Shown: positions 32,782-41,752 of the stretch, in pieces
Position numbering within the stretch: the first letter of the stretch is position 1
Layout of the letters: each line of letters begins with the position of its first letter
DNA from: Maribellus comscasis
GTDB lineage: Bacteria > Bacteroidota > Bacteroidia > Bacteroidales > Prolixibacteraceae
DNA: 64,000 bases
NCBI RefSeq assembly: GCF_009762775.1
Contig: NZ_CP046401.1
Location: forward strand, 310,001-374,000
Direction: 5' to 3'
The notes under the pieces: generated by a model
Databases searched by the model: none
What the model was told of the DNA's origin: nothing
Seen by the model: the letters and a program-made list of their open reading frames with translations, nothing else
Position numbers and translations under genes: made by a program

Positions 32782-33774
32782 ATGAAAAGAAGAAACTTCT
32801 TAAAAGCAACAACTCTTGCAGGTTTGGTATTTACATTTCCGCAGGTTCTTTCAGCAAACAATCAAAAAGCAACAAAAGAAATACGAGATACTTTTTCGTT
32901 AACAGGAAATAAAGCTTCAATTTATACAAACTCAAATGTTAAGACCACGCGGATTTTTCATATTACCGATACGCATCTTTCGCTGGACGACGAGCGCGGA
33001 GGCACTTTTAAAGAATTCAGTAAAAGAATGGCCGGTGCCTATAAAAGTAACACGCAATTCGAAACCGGAGAGCAGGTAACAACAATCCAAAGTTTTGAGC
33101 AGACTTTGCAAAGAGCCAAAGAAGAAAAAGCAGATTTCCTGGCTTTAACCGGAGATATTTTTAGCTTTCCGTCGGAAGCGGCAATTGAATGGGTAAGTGA
33201 AAAATTGGAAAAAACAGGAATTCCTTACGGTTACATCGCCGGAAATCACGACTGGCACTATGAAGGGATGATAGGTAGTTCGAACGATTTACGAAAAACA
33301 TGGACAGAAAAGCGTTTGAAACCGCTTTATCAGAAAAACAATCCACTGTTTGCAAGCTACGAACTTAACGGTCTTCAATTGATTTTTATTGACGATTCTA
33401 CTTATGAAATAGAACCTGAGCAACTCATTTTTCTAAAAGAACAAATAAAAAGCGATAAGCCATTTTTATTGTTTCTGCATATTCCATTATACATTCCCGG
33501 AAGATCGATGGGATATGGCTGCGCAAATCCTGAATGGGGAGCAAAATCAGATAAAAACTATGAGTTGGAAAGACGTGATCAGTGGAGAAAAAGTGGACAT
33601 ACAGAAACAACATTCCATTTTTACAATGAAGTTTTTAATGCGCCAAATTTACTGGGCGTTTTTGCCGGCCACACACATCAACCAGCAATCGACATAAAAA
33701 ATAATATTCCACAAGTAGTGTCCGGGCATAATGCAACCGGGTATTATACGAGTATTGAAATAAATCAGGCATAA
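32782..33774 (+). CDS. Exported calcineurin-like metallophosphoesterase
   Basis: 330 residues. A twin-arginine-like signal MKRRNFLKATTLAGLVF is followed by an Ala-type cleavage site (VLSAN). Metallophosphoesterase motifs are all present: HITDTHLS, LTGDIF, GNHDWHY, FLHIPLY and FAGHTHQ. It hydrolyses phosphoester bonds with a dinuclear metal centre outside the cytoplasm. The substrate is unknown. The Tat assignment rests on RR plus FLKA. Confidence 0.88.
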   Translation: MKRRNFLKATTLAGLVFTFPQVLSANNQKATKEIRDTFSLTGNKASIYTNSNVKTTRIFHITDTHLSLDDERGGTFKEFSKRMAGAYKSNTQFETGEQVTTIQSFEQTLQRAKEEKADFLALTGDIFSFPSEAAIEWVSEKLEKTGIPYGYIAGNHDWHYEGMIGSSNDLRKTWTEKRLKPLYQKNNPLFASYELNGLQLIFIDDSTYEIEPEQLIFLKEQIKSDKPFLLFLHIPLYIPGRSMGYGCANPEWGAKSDKNYELERRDQWRKSGHTETTFHFYNEVFNAPNLLGVFAGHTHQPAIDIKNNIPQVVSGHNATGYYTSIEINQA

Positions 33775-33791
33775 AACGGGGAACACTTTTA

Positions 33792-34238
33792 ATGAAAAAA
33801 GAAGAAATTATAAACGAAATTGTTCGTCAGTTAGACGACCGAATTTCGTTTCTGAAACAATCCATCCAAGCAGCAAAAGAATCGCGCGACAACGAAACAA
33901 AAAGCAGCGTTGGCGATAAATATGAAACCGGACGAGCCATGGTACAAATGGAATTGGAGAAAAACAGGGCACAGTTAGCCAAAACCGAGCATTTAAAAAC
34001 AAGCCTGAATAAAATTGACCTTCACAAAAGGTATGAGAAAGTAGAATTTGGAAGTTTTGTTGAAACAAATCTTGGAAACTATTTCATTTCTGTAGCTTTT
34101 GGAAAAGTTGAAATAAATAACGTTCCTATATTTTCTATTTCTCTCAACTCCCCCGTAGGAAAAACGATAGAAGCAAAAACAACAGGCGAAAAAATTAATT
34201 TCCAGGGAAGACAAATTGAAATAAAATCGATTTCCTAA
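33792..34238 (+). CDS. GreA/GreB C-terminal-like protein
   Basis: 148 residues. Residues 1-80 form an alpha-helical coiled-coil-like segment (KKEEIINEIVRQLDDRISFLKQ to LEKNRAQLAKTEHLK read in parts). The C-terminal part ends SPVGKTIEAKTTGEKINF, which matches the GreA/GreB C-terminal FKBP-like fold. Homologues are often misnamed 3-oxoacyl-ACP synthase. The N-terminal helices differ from the GreA coiled coil in not showing the two acidic tip residues, so cleavage activity is doubtful. One base separates it from the next gene. Confidence 0.65.
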   Translation: MKKEEIINEIVRQLDDRISFLKQSIQAAKESRDNETKSSVGDKYETGRAMVQMELEKNRAQLAKTEHLKTSLNKIDLHKRYEKVEFGSFVETNLGNYFISVAFGKVEINNVPIFSISLNSPVGKTIEAKTTGEKINFQGRQIEIKSIS

Positions 34239-34239
34239 A

Positions 34240-34623
34240 ATGAAAAATATTCGACTTGACCACGAATTGCCGGAAGCAACAGAAAGATGGGGCTGGAAAT
34301 TTCATCACCTTGGAATTCCGACAGAAAAAAAGATGCCGGGAGAAAAATATTTGCCACAATTTAAATTTTATGTCTCCGGATTTCCTGAAAGTCCTTTTGG
34401 TATTGAATGGATGCGATTTGAAAAAAACAGCCCGGTTCATCCGCTTATTCAAAAAGTACCTCATCTTGCTTTTGAAGTTAAGAGTTTAGAACTGGAATTA
34501 AAAGCACACAATTTAAAAATAATTACACCTCCTTATCCTCCTTCCAACGGAATTAGAGTCGCAATGATCGAGTATCATGGAGCTCCTGTTGAACTCATCG
34601 AATTCAACAAAAATAACGGATAG
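34240..34623 (+). CDS. VOC (glyoxalase/dioxygenase) superfamily protein
   Basis: 127 residues. FHHLGIPTEKK at the start, VPHLAFEVKSLELELK in the middle and APVELIEF at the end give the two-module VOC pattern with His, His and Glu as possible metal ligands. It may be a lyase or isomerase of unknown substrate. It starts 2 bp after the GreA/B-like gene and is probably co-transcribed. Confidence 0.75.
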   Translation: MKNIRLDHELPEATERWGWKFHHLGIPTEKKMPGEKYLPQFKFYVSGFPESPFGIEWMRFEKNSPVHPLIQKVPHLAFEVKSLELELKAHNLKIITPPYPPSNGIRVAMIEYHGAPVELIEFNKNNG

Positions 34624-34780
34624 AATATATGTAATGGTATTTCGACACAACGGTAATGATTTTGTGCAAACTTCAATGTCTAAATTCCATGTAAAAGAAT
34701 CAAAAAACCATCAGTCAAAGAAAAAATAAAATTTGAATTTGATAAAAATCAGTCATAACTTACAAATTCAAATAATTTGA

Positions 34781-35911
34781 ATGAGAATGATAAACCAGAG
34801 GAATGAGTTTCGACAGCTGGCGCCGGAACGTGTGAGTTACGAGGTATTAGAGGAACAATCGAAAATCTTTAGCGAAAATGAAATTTTAAATACACTTGCA
34901 GACTCGCTTTCACAAATGCTGGTGGTATTAAACCCGGAAAGACAAATTGTTTTTGCCAACAAACTTTTTTTACGTTTTCTCAGAAAAAAAGAATTAAAAT
35001 CCGTTCTTGGTCAAAGGCCTGGTGAAGCAACCGAATGCATCTATTCCGATCTTGTAAAAGGAGGTTGCGGACATAGTGAATTCTGCAGAACCTGTGGGGC
35101 AGTAAATTCAATTCTAGAATCACAGGTCGGCAAACAGTCTGTAAAAGAGTGTAGTATTTTAAATAAAAAAAATGAAGCTCTTGATTTGCAGGTAACCTCA
35201 ACTCCATACAAATATGCAGGTAACGAGTTTACCATTTTTGCCATTAACGATGTTAGCGATGAAAAAAGACGCCAAAATCTGGAACGTTTGTTTTTTCATG
35301 ATGTTTTAAACAGCGCGGGCGGAATTTTAGATTTGACCAATCTTTTAAACGAAGTACAATCTCAGGATGAAATGACGGAAATCACTGAAATTCTTAAACG
35401 TGCAGCAGATAATATGGTTTACGAGATTTCGTCGCAACGCCAGTTGCTCGCTGCCGAGCGCGGTGAACTAAAGGTTTCAATTTCTGAGGCGGATGCCCTT
35501 TCTGTTTTTAATGGGCTTAAAAATAACTATGAACGACAAGGGATAGCCTCCGGTAAAAAAATTAGAATAAAAGAAGCACAGAAAAATTATATTTTAAAAA
35601 CAGACTCCACACTATTACGGAGGATTTTGGGAAATATGTTAAAAAATGCCCTGGAAGCTTCATTACCAGGGGCCGAAATAGTACTTTCCTGTGCGAGCAA
35701 AAATAACAAAATTCAATTTTCAGTTCATAACGATAGTTTTATTGAACCGGAAATTCAACTTCAAATTTTTAAACGTTCCTTTTCAACCAAAGGCAAAGGC
35801 CGGGGATTAGGAACATACAGCATGAAACTTTTAGGTGAAAAGTATCTTGGTGGGCAGGTAAGTTTTAAAAGCACACAAAAAGATGGCACCACATTTTATT
35901 TAGAAGTTTAA
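34781..35911 (+). CDS. Orphan PAS-domain histidine kinase with a Cys cluster
   Basis: 376 residues, cytoplasmic. A PAS domain (about 40-155) contains a cysteine cluster, Cys86, Cys96, Cys102, Cys105 and Cys124, in the pattern GGCGHSEFCRTCGA. The H-box is FFHDVLNSAGG with His173, the N-box is RRILGNMLKNALEAS, and the ATP lid is FSTKGKGRGLGTYSMKLLGEKY. No response regulator or TM segment is near. The cysteines could bind a metal or Fe-S cluster and make it a redox or metal sensor, which is inference. Confidence 0.85.
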   Translation: MRMINQRNEFRQLAPERVSYEVLEEQSKIFSENEILNTLADSLSQMLVVLNPERQIVFANKLFLRFLRKKELKSVLGQRPGEATECIYSDLVKGGCGHSEFCRTCGAVNSILESQVGKQSVKECSILNKKNEALDLQVTSTPYKYAGNEFTIFAINDVSDEKRRQNLERLFFHDVLNSAGGILDLTNLLNEVQSQDEMTEITEILKRAADNMVYEISSQRQLLAAERGELKVSISEADALSVFNGLKNNYERQGIASGKKIRIKEAQKNYILKTDSTLLRRILGNMLKNALEASLPGAEIVLSCASKNNKIQFSVHNDSFIEPEIQLQIFKRSFSTKGKGRGLGTYSMKLLGEKYLGGQVSFKSTQKDGTTFYLEV

Positions 35912-35983
35912 TTTCTTTTGGAGCTCTCAATATTTAGAGCAAACTATTCAAAGTGTCGTTAGATAACACTTGACTATCTCAAA

Positions 35984-37981
35984 CTATTTTACTCGTTTTG
36001 TTCGCAAAACTTTATGATTTATTGCATACGAAAACCCTACTGAGATAAACTGTTTCAACTGAAGTCTGGGTTCTTCTCCTATTTTTTCGTCATTTTCGTC
36101 ATAGATTGGAAACAGAACATCATCGTCATATATCATATGTATCATCACACGCATATTAATGTAATCGTTCAATTTCATCTTAACCAGATTCTCCCAGTTC
36201 ACATCAAACTTCTGAAAAGGCTGCTGATAGTTGATAAACATTTTATACTTGGTTTCGTATGTAATGTCTTTTGTTATTTCCTTTTTAAATGTAACATCGG
36301 CATTTAAACCAGGCTCCCAAAAGCTTTTCCGGTCTTCGTCGATACTATATTTTGTCTGATCAATCAGTGAAGTATCTCTTACATAAACATTTTTCACGGT
36401 TAAAGGGGAAAGAAAAAGTGAAAACTCCTTATTCGGCTTGTAATCCAAACCTAATTTCAGGAAAGTTTTTGCGGGTGCCATAAAAGCAGAAATCGGATCC
36501 GGATAATCTGAGGTTGGATATTTATAGCCTCTGAAAAATTGCGTCTCGTAATTAAACTCAGCACTGTAATACCATTTTTTAAAAGCGCTTATACCAAACC
36601 TTGATGTAAGTTCAAACTTATCATCGTTTTTTTGCAATTCAGACTCGTCTCCTCCCGGGCGTAACCAACCATTTCTGATTTCAGCAGAATTTTCCCATTT
36701 TACTTTACCATCAGCCCGGGAATAATTTGCAGCACCTTTTAAAACAATCAGTAACGAAAGCGCACTCTGCCCCCCTTTCTTCCAGTTATTAAGATATGTT
36801 TGTGTAAAGCCGATGGTACCATCTCCGGTGAGTGTCCACGGAGTCTGAACTTCATATTGTTTTCCCACACCGGTTAATCCAGTTGAATGTCTGTTCAGCG
36901 ATGAAAAATCAAAATCTTTGGTTTCTTTTGGTTTGAATCTGGAAAAAGTGACTCCATCGTCAATTGTCAACTGCAAAGTTCTCTTATCCAAATTCTTTAC
37001 CAATAACCTCAACGAATCATTTTGTTCATTTTTGAGCCAGATACGTTGATAATATTTATCCAGGTTACTTAAGTTAATCTGATAGGGTTCATTATATAAA
37101 TTTTGAATCTCAATCCTTGATGTATCAATGTAGTCTGCATACCGGGCTAGAACTTTAATAACCGTAAAAATAGAGTCATTTACAGCCTGCATTACCGAGT
37201 CATTGTAATTTTTAAGCACGGCATAGTTATTTAACTCAATCGAATCGACAAACTTTTCTTTTCCTCTATTATATTCTGCTTCAAAAAGCTCCTGCCGGTA
37301 CCTGTTTAATACAGAGTCACGATATTGCGTTAAAATCGAGTCATTATATTCGAGTCTCTTTTGTTCAACGTAAGCAACCCTGATGCTATCCAACGCCATC
37401 AGCCTGTTAAAATTCGCCTCATTTTCAAGCATCGAATCCGGAATCACTTCGGGAATAACTAAATCGTCAGGCATCTTGTAAACAGAGTCATTAAACAATT
37501 TCATTCCTTCACCTGGCGGAACATACTTTACTTCTTTATTTATCCTTGCTAACCTTTCGGGTGTTAATTTTATTTCCCTGTTCTGAAATTCACTTTGCAG
37601 TTTGATGCCAAACATTTCGAGGTGTTGATCTACTTTGTTATGCGGATAATAACCAGGCACAGACAAGCTGTCATGAACATATTCCGGTAAACGAAAAACA
37701 AACCTTGCTGAAGAATCGTAAGTCAAGGTATCAATCGAAAATAAAACGGAATCAATTGGTTCATCTTCTACAAAATGAATCAATCCTTTTACATCTTTTT
37801 CCAGATTAGGATTTGATGTTTGCCAATATCCTTTTTCCACAAAATACTTTTTAAGAATATTGATTCCGTCATTGAGCAACTCAGCATCTTTATCACTTAA
37901 AGATTTTTGTGCAACTGAAACAGGTATGAAATATAGAAGGAAGATAACTAAAGAAATAACTTTTATCTTTTCCGAACGCAT
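35984..37981 (-). CDS. DUF3078-type outer-membrane protein
   Basis: 665 residues with a signal peptide (residues 8-24, ending VAQKS). Residues 25-370 are a charged, helical, repeat-like region (for example repeated DSVLNRYRQ/DSILTQYRD). The C-terminal half is the DUF3078 domain: DGTIGFTQTYLNNWKKGG, NSAEIRNGWLRPGGDE and a series of beta-strands ending in YAINHKVLRTKRVK. It is probably a beta-barrel with a large periplasmic extension. The C-terminus lacks the usual aromatic residue. Confidence 0.75.
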   Translation of the reverse strand: MRSEKIKVISLVIFLLYFIPVSVAQKSLSDKDAELLNDGINILKKYFVEKGYWQTSNPNLEKDVKGLIHFVEDEPIDSVLFSIDTLTYDSSARFVFRLPEYVHDSLSVPGYYPHNKVDQHLEMFGIKLQSEFQNREIKLTPERLARINKEVKYVPPGEGMKLFNDSVYKMPDDLVIPEVIPDSMLENEANFNRLMALDSIRVAYVEQKRLEYNDSILTQYRDSVLNRYRQELFEAEYNRGKEKFVDSIELNNYAVLKNYNDSVMQAVNDSIFTVIKVLARYADYIDTSRIEIQNLYNEPYQINLSNLDKYYQRIWLKNEQNDSLRLLVKNLDKRTLQLTIDDGVTFSRFKPKETKDFDFSSLNRHSTGLTGVGKQYEVQTPWTLTGDGTIGFTQTYLNNWKKGGQSALSLLIVLKGAANYSRADGKVKWENSAEIRNGWLRPGGDESELQKNDDKFELTSRFGISAFKKWYYSAEFNYETQFFRGYKYPTSDYPDPISAFMAPAKTFLKLGLDYKPNKEFSLFLSPLTVKNVYVRDTSLIDQTKYSIDEDRKSFWEPGLNADVTFKKEITKDITYETKYKMFINYQQPFQKFDVNWENLVKMKLNDYINMRVMIHMIYDDDVLFPIYDENDEKIGEEPRLQLKQFISVGFSYAINHKVLRTKRVK

Positions 37982-38125
37982 ATAAAATTGTTTAAAAGCT
38001 TTTTTTCAAAACGCAAAAATAATATTTATGTTATTTTAAATTCAAATAAATTATGATGTTTATCTTAAATTTGAATAAATTCAATTTAGAATTGGCTAAA
38101 ATAGGAACGATTAATACAAAATTTA

Positions 38126-38638
38126 ATGCAACAAACTATCTTTTTTTTGATTTTGGTGTTTTTATTTTCCTGTAGCAATGAAAAAGAAAACAAAATTGGT
38201 GAATCGTTAAGCTGGTCAAAAAGGGAGATCTCACTTCCCCAAAATAATAGTCTGTCAACAGGCCGTTCATATTTATCCGTTTATTCAGACATCTATGACC
38301 TTACCGACGAGACCAAACACCTGCTTACATCTACGGTAAGTATAAGAAACACCAGCGTTAACGATTCGATTTTTGTAACAAAGGCCGATTATTTTAACAC
38401 CCACGGAAAACTAATCCGCTCATATGTGGATTCGCCTGTATATCTGACTCCCATGGAAACGGTTGAGATTGTCATTCACAGAAGAGACAATCTGGGAGGG
38501 AGCGGTGCAAACTTTATTTTTGAATGGGCTGTAAAAAACCCAAAATACGAACCTCTGTTTGAAGCTGTTATGATATGGACCACCGGCAATCAGGGAATCT
38601 CATTTACAACAAAAGGAAAAAATTACCCAAACAATTAG
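38126..38638 (+). CDS. DUF3124-family lipoprotein
   Basis: 170 residues. Lipobox LFSC with Cys16. The region LSVYSDIYDLTDETKHLL, SIRNTSVNDSIFV and SPVYLTPMETVEIVIHRRDN is the DUF3124 pattern. Periplasmic or outer-membrane lipoprotein of unknown function. Its stop overlaps that of the convergent CYTH gene by four bases. Confidence 0.75.
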   Translation: MQQTIFFLILVFLFSCSNEKENKIGESLSWSKREISLPQNNSLSTGRSYLSVYSDIYDLTDETKHLLTSTVSIRNTSVNDSIFVTKADYFNTHGKLIRSYVDSPVYLTPMETVEIVIHRRDNLGGSGANFIFEWAVKNPKYEPLFEAVMIWTTGNQGISFTTKGKNYPNN

Positions 38639-39105
38639 ATTTCATTTTCCCATGTAGAAAATGGTTTTGAAGATAAGTAGGAGTTATAATAACGTATATT
38701 TCCCGAAACTTCTTTTTCAATCCATGCCGGAACATCGATTTTTTGCTTTTCACTCACTAACTCAACTTCGGCAAGAATTAATCCTTTATTTGCCCCCTCA
38801 AAAACATCAATCTCCCAAACCAGACCACCAATCGTTTCTTTATATCTGGTCTTTTCCACCAGGTAATCCAAACACATTCCAAGTATTATTTTGCCTTGCT
38901 CCAAAGGAATTTCATATTCTAATTCTGTTCGCGTTATCCCGTTTGTCTTCCCTTTTATAGTTAAAAACGACTTTTCACCAACAACACGTACCCTCACTGT
39001 TCGTTCCGGATCTACTGAGAGATAACCCTGTACGAGTTTCTGGCCGTTCCCCCCGGGCCTCCACACTTTTGCTGCGACAAGAAATTTTCGTTCAATCTCA
39101 ACCAT
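38635..39105 (-). CDS. CYTH-domain phosphohydrolase
   Basis: 156 residues. The start MVEIERKFLV carries the ExExK signature, and RTVRVRVVGEKSFLTIKGK continues the tunnel residues. It belongs with inorganic triphosphatases and class IV adenylyl cyclases. In bacteria of this kind triphosphatase activity is most likely. A lone gene convergent with the DUF3124 gene. Confidence 0.88.
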   Translation of the reverse strand: MVEIERKFLVAAKVWRPGGNGQKLVQGYLSVDPERTVRVRVVGEKSFLTIKGKTNGITRTELEYEIPLEQGKIILGMCLDYLVEKTRYKETIGGLVWEIDVFEGANKGLILAEVELVSEKQKIDVPAWIEKEVSGNIRYYNSYLSSKPFSTWENEI

Positions 39106-39281
39106 AGTTACAATTTTTAGCCATAAAAATAATATGGTTTTAACGAAAAGAAATATTTGCTCTTGTTAAAATTATTTAAGTAATTTTGAAACGGTTCATT
39201 GATTCGAATAGAGTGGCGATGTGCAAATTAAAGCAGTTGAAAAGAAAAGCGGTCGCCGAACTAAAAATTGAAAACAATAAA

Positions 39282-39836
39282 ATGATATCGAGAGCGGAGG
39301 CAATTCAATTACTGGAGGAAAATATTTCTGCTGAAAATATGTGGAAACATTGTTTGGCGTCAGAAGCAGTTTTAAGGGCAATGGCAAAAAAACTAAATCG
39401 AAATGTTGATGAATGGGGTATTGCTGGCCTATTACATGATATTGATGTTGAAATAACAAAAGCCGATCCGTATACGCATGGACCATACGCGGAAAAAATT
39501 CTAAAAGGAAAAATAAGCGATGAAATGTTGGATGCGATTGTTATGCACAACGAGGTAGCTACCGGTAAAGAAAGAACTACCGAATTTCAACATGCCCTGG
39601 CTGCCGGCGAAACAATTACTGGTTTAGTTACTGCAACAACGCTGGTTTACCCTGATAAAAAAATTGCGGGGGTTAAACCTAAATCGGTTACAAAAAGAAT
39701 GAAACAAAAAGCTTTCGCCGCTTCTGTCAAACGTGAAAATATCTTGGAATGTGAAAAAATTGGCATCCCCCTCAACGAATTTGCTGAACTTGCCGTAAAC
39801 GCGATGAAAGATATCAGCAGTGAGCTGGGATTGTAA
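39282..39836 (+). CDS. HD-domain phosphohydrolase
   Basis: I take the ATG at 39282 (184 residues, MISRAEAIQLLEENI), the family's usual start. An upstream TTG would add 32 residues of Lys-rich sequence. The HD motif is GIAGLLHDIDVE with upstream His in HCLASEAVL, and IVMHNE completes the metal site. These proteins are usually nucleotide or cyclic-nucleotide phosphohydrolases. The substrate is unknown. Confidence 0.78.
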   Translation: MISRAEAIQLLEENISAENMWKHCLASEAVLRAMAKKLNRNVDEWGIAGLLHDIDVEITKADPYTHGPYAEKILKGKISDEMLDAIVMHNEVATGKERTTEFQHALAAGETITGLVTATTLVYPDKKIAGVKPKSVTKRMKQKAFAASVKRENILECEKIGIPLNEFAELAVNAMKDISSELGL

Positions 39837-39962
39837 CAATGATATTCATTACTCATTGAAATTTTTGATATTTTTTTTAAAATTTTCAATAAGTTTACTA
39901 CTTTTACAAACGAGTATTTTTTACTTTTATACACATAAGCAATGCCAGACTTAAACTAAAGC

Positions 39963-40559
39963 TTGATGATAAACGATCTGAAAAATAAATCGTTAATAGC
40001 TTCCGGAGATCAAAAAAAATTCAGACAATTAATGGAGCTGACTTCTGACGATCTTTTGATATTTGCAATAGGCTTTTTAAGAGATAAAGAAACCGCTGAA
40101 GAAATAGTCAGTGATGTTTTTGTGAAAATATGGAACAACAGAAAAGATCTGTTAAAGGTAAAAAATATCAAATCGTACCTTTTTATTAGTGTAAAAAACG
40201 GTTGTTTATCTCACCTGAGAAAATCATCAAAAAATAAAAATATTATTTCTATTGACGAATTTGAAGATTTCAGGTTTCTTCCCGTAGAAGGGCCTTTGGA
40301 AGATAATTTAATAGAGGAAGAAACGGTAAATTTAATTTATAACGCCATTGAGAAACTCCCCCCAAAATGTAAACTTGCATTTACTCTTGCAAAGGTAAAC
40401 GGACTGAAATATAAAGAAATTGCTGAGATAATGAATGTTTCTGAAAAAACAGTAAACAATCATTTGGTGAATGCTGTCAACAAAATTTCGGGAATACTTT
40501 CCGTAACCCAAAAGTCGAATGAAAAACCGGTTTCCATGAACCGGGCAAGTCTTTTTTAA
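39963..40559 (+). CDS. ECF sigma factor
   Basis: 198 residues. Region 2: DLLIFAIGFLRDKETAEEIVSDVFVKIW; region 4: CKLAFTLAKVNGLKYKEIAEIMNVSEKTVNNHL. This is the FecI/ECF class used in Bacteroidota polysaccharide and nutrient loci. It is followed by FecR, SusC and SusD genes and should be released when SusC signals through FecR. It would activate the SusC operon. Confidence 0.93.
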   Translation: MMINDLKNKSLIASGDQKKFRQLMELTSDDLLIFAIGFLRDKETAEEIVSDVFVKIWNNRKDLLKVKNIKSYLFISVKNGCLSHLRKSSKNKNIISIDEFEDFRFLPVEGPLEDNLIEEETVNLIYNAIEKLPPKCKLAFTLAKVNGLKYKEIAEIMNVSEKTVNNHLVNAVNKISGILSVTQKSNEKPVSMNRASLF

Positions 40560-40624
40560 AAAATCAGAAAAATTATAACTTATTGTTTAGGTACATTTTT
40601 GAATCATTGCGTCTTTAAGCATAG

Positions 40625-41614
40625 ATGAGAAAAATGACGAACCGAGATAAACTATACGAACTAATTGTAAAAGACCTGACCTCTGAAATTTCAGAGGAAG
40701 AAAAAATACTTTTCGAAAAAAGTCTCATTTCCAACGAGGAGCAAGAACAAAATTACAATATAATCAAATGTTTCTGGTCATCTTATTTCCCAACCGTTGA
40801 GAAAAACAATATAATAGAAAAAACAGAAAAAAAGTTGGGTTTAACATATCATCAAAATCCTAAATCCCACAATGGATTTAAATTTAGAATTGCTGCAACC
40901 TTTCTTTTAATTTTATCGTTAGGCGTAATAGGACTTTACTATTTTATTTCAAATCAAAATACCTTAGAAATTGTTGAATATAAAACCGGTCCTGATGAAG
41001 TAAAAGAATTTGTTTTGTCCGATGGAACACAAGTTTGGCTTAATTCTTCTTCTGCTCTTTTAACTGTTGAACCGTTTAAGGGAGATTACAGGGAAGTTAG
41101 GCTAATTGGAGAAGGATACTTTGAAGTAGCACATAACCCACGGAAACCATTTCTTGTTAAAACTCCAGGCTTAACGACGAAAGTTCTGGGAACAAACTTT
41201 AATCTTATTTCGTTTCCCAAAGAGGCTGAACAAGAGCTCTCTCTATATGAAGGGAAAGTAGAATTAATAGATGATTATAATACAAAAAATAATGTAGTGC
41301 TAAATCCCGGGGAACAGGCCTATTTTAATAAAAAAAGAAGCCAGTTTCTTATAAAGAAAACAGAACTGGGACAACCTGCTGCCTGGCGTAAAGGAATACT
41401 TAGTTTCTATGATGAACAATTAAAACACATTGTATTGACTTTGGAAAGAAGGTACCAGACCAGGATAATAATTAAAGATGAAAAAATTGGCAAACTGCGT
41501 TTTACTGCAAATTTCGAGGGAGAGTCATTGTTTAAGATACTTCAATTGCTTAACGAAGCACACGAATTTGTATTTTATGAAACAGATAACGGAATAATTA
41601 TAGAATCATTATAA
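40625..41614 (+). CDS. FecR-family anti-sigma factor
   Basis: 329 residues. A cytoplasmic N-terminal segment (1-85) binds the sigma factor. One TM helix (about 86-109). The periplasmic FecR domain reads FVLSDGTQVWLNSSSALL, EGYFEVAHNPRKPFLVKT, TKVLGTNFNL and LSLYEGKVEL. The C-terminal DUF4974 domain is from about 255. It receives the signal from the STN domain of the downstream SusC. Confidence 0.93.
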   Translation: MRKMTNRDKLYELIVKDLTSEISEEEKILFEKSLISNEEQEQNYNIIKCFWSSYFPTVEKNNIIEKTEKKLGLTYHQNPKSHNGFKFRIAATFLLILSLGVIGLYYFISNQNTLEIVEYKTGPDEVKEFVLSDGTQVWLNSSSALLTVEPFKGDYREVRLIGEGYFEVAHNPRKPFLVKTPGLTTKVLGTNFNLISFPKEAEQELSLYEGKVELIDDYNTKNNVVLNPGEQAYFNKKRSQFLIKKTELGQPAAWRKGILSFYDEQLKHIVLTLERRYQTRIIIKDEKIGKLRFTANFEGESLFKILQLLNEAHEFVFYETDNGIIIESL

Positions 41615-41669
41615 CTTATGTTTAAAATAATAAAAAAGACCATTATGGTAACTTAAACCAATTATATCA

Positions 41670-41704
41670 AAAAGGGAGGAGATTTGGTCAGTTTCCTTCC
41701 TTTT
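41670..41704 (+). other. Hairpin between fecR and susC
   Basis: AAAAGGGAGGA (41670-41680) pairs with TCCTTCCTTTT (41694-41704), one G-U pair, 13-base loop, in the 138-bp gap. There is no T-run directly after. It could be a processing site or a weak terminator that separates fecR from susC expression. Confidence 0.45.
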
Positions 41705-41752
41705 GAAAGTGTGAAATTATTTTTTTGTTTAACAAACTAAACCATTAATTTT

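Noticed and set aside
38033..38081. Imperfect direct repeats of TTAAATTxxAATAAATT upstream of the DUF3124 gene
   Set aside because: Very AT-rich divergent region; matches are what chance allows in such composition.
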